Assembly: GCA_964503615.1 (NCBI GenBank)
Contig: CAZDBA010000144.1
Span: 1-12,410, forward strand
DNA: 12,410 nucleotides
Reading direction: 5' to 3'
Source: CAZDBA01 sp964503615
Lineage (GTDB): Bacteria > Planctomycetota > Planctomycetia > Pirellulales > Pirellulaceae
How positions within the stretch are numbered: the first letter of the stretch is position 1; every line of letters begins with the position of its first letter. Made by a program: the position numbers and the translations under genes. Below, piece by piece: positions 1 through 7,163 of the stretch. The notes below the pieces were generated by a model, which saw nothing but the letters and a program-made list of their open reading frames with translations, was not told the origin of the DNA and searched no databases.

Positions 1-40
1 GCAAAACAGCACTTCATCTTTTAACGGTCCGGGGACGCTC

Positions 41-1285
41 ATGTTGGCGAATCGCAATCTTGTCGCTAAGTCACTTCTCTTTTTCTTAATCGCGTTTTTG
101 GGTCAGACATCTGCCCAGGATTATTTACCAACACCCGATTTCGGTAAGGGGGCGTTAGAAGAAGCCGCTCCAGAAATGGAAACACTTCTACAACTGGAAT
201 GGGACGACGGGAAACTGAAGCTCAGACGTGATTGGGAGGAGCGGTTGAAGGCGAAGAGAAAAGAGGACGGGATTGATGAGGGTGAAAAAGAAGAAATGGT
301 CGAAAAGCTTGTCGAACAAGGGCTTCCTGCTGACGAAGCAGAGAAAATGGCTGAGCAGTTGCTGGAGCGTGACATCAACCCTTTCGATAGACGAAGGAAT
401 TTGAGAAACCTCGGAGGCAGGAACAATTCAGCCTTAGACAAGGCATTCTTTGCGATCGCATCCAAAAACGGCTCCCGTTCGTCTGGCAGCTCCGGTAGCA
501 ATGAACGACGCCAATTGCGTTTCAGCAGCCAATCACTTGCAGGTGAAACCAATCTAAATTCTGAAAACATCCAATTTAAGTTCACTGAACTTGACGGCAA
601 CCAGCGGGATTTCGTGTTGACGGATAACGGCGAGGGCAAGCTCAAATTTGAATTCACCTTTGACGAACTGTACTTGAGGTTTTTGCAAAAAGAGGAAGGT
701 CGAACTCAGCTAATCTGCATCGTCAACGACAAAGCTTATACCTATGCTGGTGATTCATTTTCAGATTTTGAGAAACGCAATCCGCAAGTCGCAGAGGAAC
801 TGCTATTTCCACTATTAGATCGCTTTGGAATTAAAAAGCCCATCCGCGCAACGGACCCAGACGTCTTATCGAACGCGATTGCACGCCTTCAGAATCTGGC
901 AGGAGCTAACTCGGAAGAACTTGAACGTTTGTTAGAGGAATTAGGTTCCAAGAACTATCAAACTCGTATTGAAGCCAGCGAAGCACTAAGCGAAGGTTAC
1001 GATCAATGGTCCGCTCGAATAAAAGAATATTCGACCAACCCAGAACTTTCAGTCGAGGCACGATTTCGCCTCAAGGAGATCATTGACAGCCAGGTTGAAA
1101 GTGAGGCTTCGGCTATGATCACTAACGAGCGTTTGCTGGAGTCTCCAGAATTTCTCGTCACTGCATTGGAGTTCGCGGATGCTCAACAAAAGACGCTCGT
1201 TGTAAAACAGTTGGAAAAGGTGACCGGAGAGTCACACGGCACCAACGTTGAAGCTTGGAAAGACTGGCTTGAGACGAACAAGTAA
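41..1285 (+). CDS. Secreted hypothetical protein with planctomycete HEAT-like C-terminal repeat
   Basis: A 414-residue protein of unknown function. Residues 1-25 form a signal peptide: Arg/Lys in the first ten residues, a hydrophobic core (about 11-21) and a likely cleavage after TSA (25/26), so it should be exported. Residues 45-112 are a very charged, Lys/Glu-rich predicted helix. Residues 143-157 are a Ser/Gly-rich linker. Residues 175-245 look like a compact beta-rich segment. Residues 293-350 (LEELGSKNYQTRIEASEAL, then a helix ending in EARFRLKEIID) match the pattern of the degenerate HEAT-like repeats common in planctomycete exported proteins. The end (VTGESHGTNVEAWKDWLE) resembles the G-x-AW-x-x-W tail often seen in the same proteins. 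The start at 41 is chosen because it gives the signal peptide; no strong ribosome binding site precedes it. The gene lies 131 nt before the sigma factor start, so co-transcription is possible but a hairpin separates them. The HEAT-like assignment is from memory of the pattern; the function is unknown. Confidence 0.85.
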   Translation: MLANRNLVAKSLLFFLIAFLGQTSAQDYLPTPDFGKGALEEAAPEMETLLQLEWDDGKLKLRRDWEERLKAKRKEDGIDEGEKEEMVEKLVEQGLPADEAEKMAEQLLERDINPFDRRRNLRNLGGRNNSALDKAFFAIASKNGSRSSGSSGSNERRQLRFSSQSLAGETNLNSENIQFKFTELDGNQRDFVLTDNGEGKLKFEFTFDELYLRFLQKEEGRTQLICIVNDKAYTYAGDSFSDFEKRNPQVAEELLFPLLDRFGIKKPIRATDPDVLSNAIARLQNLAGANSEELERLLEELGSKNYQTRIEASEALSEGYDQWSARIKEYSTNPELSVEARFRLKEIIDSQVESEASAMITNERLLESPEFLVTALEFADAQQKTLVVKQLEKVTGESHGTNVEAWKDWLETNK

Positions 1286-1317
1286 AAAGAATCTGGAATA
1301 CGTCAACGATGCTGCCA

Positions 1318-1344
1318 GCGTCGGCTAAACACCGTAGCCGAAGC
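1318..1344 (+). promoter_or_regulatory. Stem-loop between the secreted protein gene and the sigma factor gene
   Basis: A perfect 7-bp inverted repeat, TCGGCTA (1321-1327) and TAGCCGA (1335-1341), encloses a 7-nt loop. One mismatch further out is followed by two more pairs (GC at 1318-1319 with GC at 1343-1344). It lies 33 nt after the upstream stop codon and 73 nt before the sigma start codon. No T-run follows, so a classic intrinsic terminator is unlikely. It may be an attenuator, an mRNA processing or stability element, or a dyad operator for the sigma factor. Its presence supports starting the sigma gene at 1417 rather than at the in-frame ATG at 1309. Confidence 0.4.
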
Positions 1345-1416
1345 CCCAGTACAAGCTCAACGTGCAAGTCGTCAAGGACTGATGCAATTTTGGCGTATCT
1401 TGCTTACAATAACGCC

Positions 1417-2034
1417 ATGAGTAAATCGTCAGAGAACACTAAGTTAAACCCCCGGCTTTGGGTGCAAAAATATGGCGACATATTCTATCAATATGCCCTT
1501 CGCAGGTTAAACGACACCCAAGCTGCGGAGGATGTTGTCCAGGAAACGTTTTTGGCTGCAATTAAATCATCTATCAATTTTCGGGGTGACTCGCTCGAAT
1601 CGACTTGGCTCAGTTCCATCCTGAGAAAGAAAACGGTTGATGTGATTCGTAAACGTGAGCGGCAAAGGAGGACTCAGCCCATTTCCGATGGTGCTGAAGT
1701 CAACAATTACTCTGAAGATCAATGCTTGGAAGTAATAGGTGCGTCATTCTCAATGGCGCCTTCAAAAGCGATGACCGATGCGGAGTTCATGACTCTTGTG
1801 CATGAGTCGTTGGCTAGTCTGCCCAAAAACCAAGCTGATGTTTTTGTACTTCGAGAGCTTGAGCAACTGGAGCCTGAAGCAATTTGTGAATTGCTTGACA
1901 TCTCGAGAAAGAATCTCTGGGTCAGACTGTACCGGGCAAGAGTAGCGTTGGCCAAACGTATTTCAGATAGGTTTGCCAAAGAAGACAGGGCTGAATCTTC
2001 TTACAAGATTCAGCTGAAAGGAGAAGAGGCATGA
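1417..2034 (+). CDS. ECF-type RNA polymerase sigma factor
   Basis: A 205-residue extracytoplasmic-function sigma factor, which directs RNA polymerase to a small regulon. Sigma region 2 spans about residues 14-85, with the core-binding motif AAEDVVQETFLAA (36-48) and the DNA-melting/-10 stretch FRGDSLESTWLSSILRKKTV (55-74). A linker of about 40 residues follows. Region 4 spans about 126-185, with SLASLPKNQADVFVLRELE and the helix-turn-helix EPEAICELLDISRKNLWVRL. Its recognition helix is basic (R164, K165, R170, R173, R175), so this looks like a working -35 reader. There is an in-frame ATG at 1309, but the extra 36 residues are low-complexity, Ser/Arg-rich and overlap the stem-loop, so 1417 (MSKSSENTK) is preferred. 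Neither start has a good ribosome binding site. The stop codon overlaps the next ATG (ATGA at 2031-2034). No standard zinc-finger anti-sigma gene follows; the downstream composite protein and Ser/Thr kinase are the likely regulators (inference). Confidence 0.93.
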   Translation: MSKSSENTKLNPRLWVQKYGDIFYQYALRRLNDTQAAEDVVQETFLAAIKSSINFRGDSLESTWLSSILRKKTVDVIRKRERQRRTQPISDGAEVNNYSEDQCLEVIGASFSMAPSKAMTDAEFMTLVHESLASLPKNQADVFVLRELEQLEPEAICELLDISRKNLWVRLYRARVALAKRISDRFAKEDRAESSYKIQLKGEEA

Positions 2035-2210
2035 GCCAGTCCAGTGCTTTGCAGCTTTTCTCTATTTTACGCATTGCCAAGAAAACACCACGATACTTTC
2101 GTGCTTGTAAATCAGTTTGCTCAAACCAAAGACTGAACCCCGTTATCAGCTGCCGGTTTCTACGTTCAAGCAGCGACTTGGCGGCTATCGTTTGCGCAAT
2201 GCCCCATTGA
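2031..2210 (+). CDS. Small ORF translationally coupled to the sigma factor, unknown
   Basis: An ORF of 59 codons whose ATG overlaps the sigma factor stop codon (ATGA). It is preceded by AAAGGAG at 2017-2023 with 7-nt spacing, the best Shine-Dalgarno sequence in the window. The predicted product is basic and has four cysteines (C26, C30, C41, C55). The position is exactly where many ECF sigma genes carry a tiny zinc-finger anti-sigma gene. However, the usual H-x3-C-x2-C anti-sigma signature is absent; the nearest thing is C-x3-C at 26-30, with no nearby His. I read all three forward frames here and found no recognisable anti-sigma relic. It may be a real small regulator, a decayed anti-sigma gene, or a chance ORF in a leader of about 200 nt. 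The ribosome binding site could be coincidental, since it falls in Lys/Gly/Glu codons at the end of the sigma gene. Confidence 0.35.
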   Translation: MSQSSALQLFSILRIAKKTPRYFRACKSVCSNQRLNPVISCRFLRSSSDLAAIVCAMPH

Positions 2211-2235
2211 ACTGACTTTTGAGAATCAACAACGA

Positions 2236-3306
2236 ATGAGCGACCCACAACACAATTGGCGTTTCCTTTCTGAGTCCTTCGATCGCGAGCTTTCGGACGA
2301 AGAACAGAATCTCCTTGCGCATTTTACGACCGAACACGAGTCTCCACGTGAATTTATGAAGCTCCTAGAGCAGATTCGAGAATGCTCGGTTCAACAGGAC
2401 TCAATTCTGGAGAGCAGCTCATTACTAAATCAACGTTTGAGCGACAAGAAGAAGTTAGAAATCCAGCGTTTGCTTGAATCGGAAATGGAAAAACAGCAAG
2501 TTCCGCTTGCCAATCGCGATGTGGTACTTGCTTGTCAACTCGTAAGCCAAGGTGCAGTTGAGCTGAGAGAATTGACGGGAAAGATTGCAGAATGGGATTC
2601 TGATTCCAAATCGCTGTCCGAATTCCTTAAAAAGGAATCTTTGATTACGGACTCAGGTTTCTTAAAAATCGAATCTAATATCAGTGATACTATTTTTCTG
2701 CAAACGCTTGACCAAACCGTTCTCGACGAAGTCGCCGCTGCGATAAAGCTACGAGTTCCCGGGGATGATTGCACAATCCTGGAGGACGCTTCAGACGACT
2801 ATGCCAGTGGTAAATTTATAAAGCTGCTCGACCGAACAAATGCCGGCGGAAGCGAAGCGTTTGAAATGCTTCTTGGCCAGCTATCTGATGAGTCGCGTTC
2901 GGTGATCCTTCAAATGCGGATTTACACCAACAAGGTGCGGCTGAAAGCGGTTGTTGACGAAGTAAAATTGCGATTGATTGGACGGAATATATTAAATCGT
3001 GATCAGCTTCGCTGCTATTACAGCAATGTTGGCATCGCAATACGAAGACTCTTCAAATCCGATCCGGAATTGCATGATTCTTTACTGCCTTCGATTGGGG
3101 AGCAGCGGATTGCGGTGAAGGATGTTGTCGATTCCCTAAATGAACTGGCGGATGAAGAAGCCATATTTGTCCAGATGTTTACTTTGCGATTCTTTGCTGG
3201 ATTGACAGTCCAGCAGATCGCTATCTTGTTGGATGTAACTGAGCACGATGTATCAGTTGAAAGCAGCTACGGAATTGCTCTTTTGCTGAAATTGATTGAG
3301 GTTTGA
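2236..3306 (+). CDS. Composite protein: anti-sigma-like N-terminus, kinase-associated module, degenerate ECF sigma-like C-terminus
   Basis: A 356-residue soluble protein with no signal peptide or membrane segment. Residues 10-60 (FDRELSDEEQNLLAHFTTE) resemble the DGELS-x-EE-x-x-L start of planctomycete anti-sigma proteins. Residues 92-145 (NRDVVLACQLVSQGAV, then a Trp-centred helix, then SLSEFLKKESLITDSGF) resemble a module usually placed before the kinase domain of planctomycete Ser/Thr kinases. Residues 191-280 resemble region 2 of planctomycete PF07638-type ECF factors: KFIKLLDRTNAGGSEAFEML, then VVDEVKLRLIG, then a YYSNVGIAIRRLF helix. Residues 295-354 resemble region 4 (SLNELADEEAIFVQMFTLRF followed by FAGLTVQQIAILLDVT). 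Between R318 and K352 there is not one Lys or Arg, so this helix-turn-helix is unlikely to hold DNA. The gene starts 201 nt after the sigma factor and ends 6 nt before the kinase start, so it is almost certainly co-transcribed with the kinase. No ribosome binding site is evident. The domain readings are pattern recognition from memory; the role as sigma mimic or adaptor is inference. Confidence 0.85.
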   Translation: MSDPQHNWRFLSESFDRELSDEEQNLLAHFTTEHESPREFMKLLEQIRECSVQQDSILESSSLLNQRLSDKKKLEIQRLLESEMEKQQVPLANRDVVLACQLVSQGAVELRELTGKIAEWDSDSKSLSEFLKKESLITDSGFLKIESNISDTIFLQTLDQTVLDEVAAAIKLRVPGDDCTILEDASDDYASGKFIKLLDRTNAGGSEAFEMLLGQLSDESRSVILQMRIYTNKVRLKAVVDEVKLRLIGRNILNRDQLRCYYSNVGIAIRRLFKSDPELHDSLLPSIGEQRIAVKDVVDSLNELADEEAIFVQMFTLRFFAGLTVQQIAILLDVTEHDVSVESSYGIALLLKLIEV

Positions 3307-3312
3307 AATCTC

Positions 3313-6300
3313 ATGACCTTCAAAGAGATCTTTCAGGAAATTTGGTCGATCAAAGATGACGACGTTCGTGCAAAGCGAATAGAAAAGTTGGATGCAGATG
3401 TCGCTGCAAAAATCATAACATTCCTCCGAAACAACGCCCGGTTTCAATCTGTTCTTGACGACCCGCTGATCTTTTTGAGCTCACCAGAGGTAAAAGATCA
3501 AACTGCACGTTACTCCGTCACGAGCGAATTGGCCAAGGGCGGAATGGGCGTTGTCTATGCTGCGTACGATTCCCAGATGCGCCGCGATGTTGTTCTCAAG
3601 TGCCTTTTGCCCAAACATCAAAATAGCTTTCAGGCACTACAGCGATTTTACAACGAAGCCCATATTACCGGACAGCTTCAACATCCTGGAATCGCTCCCG
3701 TTTACGAATTGGGTGAACTTGAAGATGGTCGCCCCTTCTATTGTATGAAGTTGGTCGAAGGGAAAACACTTACTCAGTTTTTAGCAGACAGAGATTCGCC
3801 TTCCGAAGAAACGACGCGAGCATTGAATTTCTTTTTGCAGATTTGCCAAACGATGGCATTTGCTCACGAGCGTGGAATAGTCCATCGCGACCTCAAGCCT
3901 TCCAATATCATGGTTGGAAAACACGGCCAGACTCAAGTGATGGATTGGGGAGTAGCAAAAAATCTGGCGACTCCTGATGAGCCCCTCAAGACTGAAAACG
4001 TTAGTCCAAAGGACGGTGAACCAGACGGTCCTCCCGAATTGGAAGCCAGTAAAGCACCTAATGCCAATCCAGATCTAACTCGCTATGGCCAAGTAATCGG
4101 CACTCCGGGTTACATGTCGCCCGAACAAGCATTCGGCCAAAATGATTTGATCGACAAGCAGTCTGATGTCTATTCATTGGGTGCGATCCTTTGCGAGATT
4201 TTGACAGGAGCGTCGCCCGGTTCAATCGAATCGCGATCGGCGGATCAAGCTGAATCGGAATCGAATGATTTCGATCAGCGTCTGATAAATTCTGATGCCG
4301 ATTTAGAGATGGCTGATTTAGTGCGAGCTTGTTTGCAGCGAAAGCCACAGGATCGCCCCAAAGACGCGGACGCAGTTGCCCAGGTAGTGTTGGCCTATTT
4401 CGCTTCTCGCGAGGACGCTGCTCGCGCTACACAGATAAAGCTGGAAAAAGAACTAACCAGGAATGAAGAAACCGGTAAGCGCCGGTTTGTGATGGCGACT
4501 TGTGTTGCGGCCTGCCTCAGCATCCTTGTGGCTGGCATCGTTGGTACCTCAATCGGGTTCTACAAAGAGAGCGTCGCCAGGACCCGTGCGGACGAAAAAG
4601 CGAATGATGCAAAAACCGCAAAGGACTTAGCGATCAATGCGAAGATTGCTGCTGACGATTCAAAAGCGAAAGCAGAGATTCGCCTGGAACAGCTGAGAAA
4701 AGGTAACGAAATCCTTGGCTCTGTTTTTGAAAACCTGCATCCCTATGAAAGTGCGCGCACGGGCAAACCACTTGTTGATTTACTGGTCAAAAACCTTGAC
4801 CAGGCAGCTGAACAGCTGGAGGAGGACTCAATTGGCGCACCCGACGTGGTCGCTGCGTTTCAGACAAAGATTGGAAAATGTTACCGCGGGTTTGGATTAG
4901 ACAAAAAGGCCATTCCCCTGTTTGAAAAGGCACACGACTTTGCCGTATCCGAGTATGGTGTTGATAGTGAACTTGCGCGTAACGCCCGGTACCGCTTGGC
5001 CGGATCGCTATCATCCGATAACCAGACAAAGCGGGCCGAGGCGCTCTATCAGGATTTGCACGAAGCCTGTATCCGAGCAGGCAACGCAGACACTAGAGAA
5101 TTCTTCAAGATTCAATGCAAACGGGCGGCAAATTGTCTCACGATGGGTCAAAAGCGAAAAGCGTTGAAAATCATCGAGTCCTCTTCAAAAAGAGGTCTTG
5201 AGCTCCTCGGCGTTGAGTACGGTTTCCATATGGCGGAAACATATAATTTTAACCATATGCCTGAAAAAGCGATCGAAGTATTAAACCTCGTACTTTCCAG
5301 AACGGAGGCGAATCGCAAGAAAAAAGGCAGAAGACATCAAGAAGCAAATATACATGTAGAAGCCGCTGGGATGCTGCTCGCTCGCTCCTATCTTCGACTT
5401 AATCGACCCCGAAAGGCGCTGCCAATCCTTGAGAAACTATTTCCTAGCTATGAGTCGCGCTACGGCAATTCACCCAATATGAGTTCGTATGTTGTTTCGC
5501 TTTCCTTTGGTAGAGCACTGCAGGGAGTCGGTCGATATCGTGGTTCGATCAAGCACTTGGAAAAATCGGTCGAGCTAACCCATGCAAAGTCAGGGAGTTT
5601 AGATAGGCAGCGAATCTTCGCCATGTATTGGCTTGTCGAGGCTTATCTCAAAACAGGAGATTTGCCAAAGGCTCTCGTAATCGCGAACAGAATTCACGAT
5701 GATCGTTTGGAAATGTACGGAAAAAACCACCTGGAATCTTCCGTGAGTGCTGAAAGACTGGCTGACGTTTACTTGCTTGTCAACGAGCCAGAAAAAGCAA
5801 AAGAATATCTGGATTCTGTGAGTGCAAAACTTGAGCTTTGTGATGATCGTCGCTTATGGCGCAACCGAGTCAGGTTCAAACTGGCCATGGTGACTGCCAA
5901 TCCAGACCAACTTGGGGCGGCCAGCAAGGAGTTTAAAGCGACCCACAAACTTCTCGACAACGTGGATGGTTGTAAATCCAATGCATTTCCAATCTTCTTT
6001 GATAGCCTAGAGCCGAAAATTTGGCTTGCAGAATCACTGGCATTGCAAGATGACAAAGATGCTCTGCAACTAATCGAAGACTTTGAATCCGAGATCAAAA
6101 TACGTAGTACCAGTCTCGATGACCTCACTCTTTCAGCGCAACATCTTTATCGAGCATGTGTTGCCAGGTATGTAGTCCAGCCAGACCAAACGCTGATCCT
6201 GCGGCTAAGAGAACTTATCGAGATTTTGAAATTGGAACACCTGGATGGAGCACAAGCACACTTACTGGAGGAAGCAAGATCGTTGCTTGGCATGGTATAT

Positions 6301-6606
6301 CTGAAGCTGGAGAGGATAGCTAAGGCAAAAGTGAAGTTGGAGTCGAGTTTCGCTGCACTGCAGTCTATCGACAATCCCTCGCGGCAAACAAACCAAGCGA
6401 TCATCGACGCAGGCAAGCGATTGAGACATTTCTATCTGCTGACTGACGCAAGTGATGATGCTCTGCGGGTATTCAATACGATCAAAACGATTGAATCTAG
6501 CACGGACCGTGTGCCAGTATTTACTCGCACTTTGATCGACAAAACACTGACGACAGATTCGAGCCACGTCAAAAGTGCGGTCGACACGGTAAAGGAAGAG
6601 GAATAA
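3313..6606 (+). CDS. Transmembrane Ser/Thr protein kinase (PknB-type) with TPR-rich C-terminal region
   Basis: A 1097-residue Hanks-type kinase. After a helical N-terminus (1-65) comes the kinase domain (about 67-365). It shows the glycine loop AKGGMGVVY (74-82), ATP-anchoring K96, helix-C E115, catalytic loop HRDLKPSN (191-198, D193), metal-binding D211 in DWG instead of DFG, the GTPGYMSPEQ activation segment (263-272), D285 in SDVYSLG and R348. All key residues are present, so it should be active. A Pro/Glu-rich insert of about 40 residues (219-258) lengthens the activation segment. A single membrane helix (about 392-416) follows, then an Ala/Lys-rich coiled coil (420-465), the segment PYESARTGKPLVDLLVKNLD typical of planctomycete kinases, and about nine degenerate TPR units (about 510-1040). 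The catalytic part should be cytoplasmic and the TPR part on the other side of the membrane, acting as sensor or scaffold (inference). It starts 6 nt after the composite protein gene. Sigma factor genes next to such kinases are a known planctomycete arrangement, which suggests kinase control of the sigma pathway. Confidence 0.95.
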   Translation: MTFKEIFQEIWSIKDDDVRAKRIEKLDADVAAKIITFLRNNARFQSVLDDPLIFLSSPEVKDQTARYSVTSELAKGGMGVVYAAYDSQMRRDVVLKCLLPKHQNSFQALQRFYNEAHITGQLQHPGIAPVYELGELEDGRPFYCMKLVEGKTLTQFLADRDSPSEETTRALNFFLQICQTMAFAHERGIVHRDLKPSNIMVGKHGQTQVMDWGVAKNLATPDEPLKTENVSPKDGEPDGPPELEASKAPNANPDLTRYGQVIGTPGYMSPEQAFGQNDLIDKQSDVYSLGAILCEILTGASPGSIESRSADQAESESNDFDQRLINSDADLEMADLVRACLQRKPQDRPKDADAVAQVVLAYFASREDAARATQIKLEKELTRNEETGKRRFVMATCVAACLSILVAGIVGTSIGFYKESVARTRADEKANDAKTAKDLAINAKIAADDSKAKAEIRLEQLRKGNEILGSVFENLHPYESARTGKPLVDLLVKNLDQAAEQLEEDSIGAPDVVAAFQTKIGKCYRGFGLDKKAIPLFEKAHDFAVSEYGVDSELARNARYRLAGSLSSDNQTKRAEALYQDLHEACIRAGNADTREFFKIQCKRAANCLTMGQKRKALKIIESSSKRGLELLGVEYGFHMAETYNFNHMPEKAIEVLNLVLSRTEANRKKKGRRHQEANIHVEAAGMLLARSYLRLNRPRKALPILEKLFPSYESRYGNSPNMSSYVVSLSFGRALQGVGRYRGSIKHLEKSVELTHAKSGSLDRQRIFAMYWLVEAYLKTGDLPKALVIANRIHDDRLEMYGKNHLESSVSAERLADVYLLVNEPEKAKEYLDSVSAKLELCDDRRLWRNRVRFKLAMVTANPDQLGAASKEFKATHKLLDNVDGCKSNAFPIFFDSLEPKIWLAESLALQDDKDALQLIEDFESEIKIRSTSLDDLTLSAQHLYRACVARYVVQPDQTLILRLRELIEILKLEHLDGAQAHLLEEARSLLGMVYLKLERIAKAKVKLESSFAALQSIDNPSRQTNQAIIDAGKRLRHFYLLTDASDDALRVFNTIKTIESSTDRVPVFTRTLIDKTLTTDSSHVKSAVDTVKEEE

Positions 6607-6822
6607 CCTGTCGCCCCTTCAGGGCTGGTTCCGGTTGCAAGCTACGCATCTAGTTTAGTGCGACTTGGTGTTTAGTATTACGGTGTATCTATTGAAAGCC
6701 GAGGCCTGAACGAATTGTTTGCGTAGGTAGATTTACTGACATGACGCTACGGGATTTCCAAAATCGAATAATTGTGCGAGTTGTCATGGGTTCACGTGAA
6801 ATAGTTCGGAAACAGTTGGTAT

Positions 6823-6856
6823 ACTGGCTGTTCTCGAAAACTGGCTGTTCTCGAAA
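6823..6856. repeat. Perfect 17-bp tandem duplication
   Basis: The unit ACTGGCTGTTCTCGAAA occurs twice head to tail (6823-6839 and 6840-6856) with no mismatch, in non-coding DNA. Perfect identity suggests a recent slippage duplication. It could instead be a doubled binding site upstream of the halogenase-like gene, but it lies about 330 nt from that start codon. A partial third echo (ATGGCTGTTT) occurs about 40 nt downstream, near 6893. Confidence 0.9.
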
Positions 6857-7099
6857 AATTGAGTTCGGTTCCTGTCCGGTTTAGATGTTTATATGGCTGT
6901 TTCCATTGCCAAAAGCCGATTCTAGCGGGGTAAGGGCAGAGATTCGGTTACTTTTAGAGGTGCGAGGCGGTTAATCGAAGCGAGCTTGAGGTTTGGCTCT
7001 CAAATCCTCGTTTTAGGCCAAGCAAGTTTTGGATTTAAAGGTCCGTTTACGACTCGGGATGGTTTAATCTCATCTGATAGATTGATCGTTTTTAGATCC

Positions 7100-7163
7100 T
7101 CCAGGCTGGGTTACAAAGAGAATAGTTCAATAGGTTTTTAGTGGGTTGTAAGCACAGCCTGGA
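7100..7163 (+). promoter_or_regulatory. Long-range inverted repeat in the leader of the halogenase-like gene
   Basis: TCCAGGCTG (7100-7108) and its exact reverse complement CAGCCTGGA (7155-7163) are separated by 46 nt. The second arm ends 23 nt before the ATG at 7187. If transcribed, the arms could pair and present the translation start at the base of a hairpin. Alternatively they are two half-sites for a looping repressor. With arms of 9 bp this may be chance; no known riboswitch fold was recognised. Confidence 0.25.

Noticed and set aside
121..657. 178-codon minus-strand ORF inside the first gene
   Set aside because: It is a Ser/Leu-rich mirror of the Glu/Lys-rich coding strand. The plus-strand gene has a signal peptide and a recognisable C-terminal pattern.
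1309..1416. 36-residue N-terminal extension of the sigma factor from an upstream in-frame ATG
   Set aside because: The stretch is Ser/Arg-rich, unlike any sigma N-terminus, and covers a stem-loop. The ATG at 1417 gives a normal family N-terminus.
1922..2248. 108-codon minus-strand ORF across the sigma-composite spacer
   Set aside because: It is antisense to the sigma factor's DNA-binding helix and to the start of the composite gene, and its product is unrecognised. It is most likely a shadow ORF.
6613..6625. GCCC/GGGC hairpin after the kinase stop as a terminator
   Set aside because: The stem is only 4 bp and no T-run follows.
6791..6800. Perfect 10-bp palindrome TTCACGTGAA
   Set aside because: A 10-bp palindrome is expected about once in two such 580-nt regions by chance, and no second copy was seen.
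6741..6884. 47-codon plus-strand ORF in the intergenic region
   Set aside because: It has no ribosome binding site and no recognisable similarity, and its reading frame depends on the 17-bp tandem duplication.
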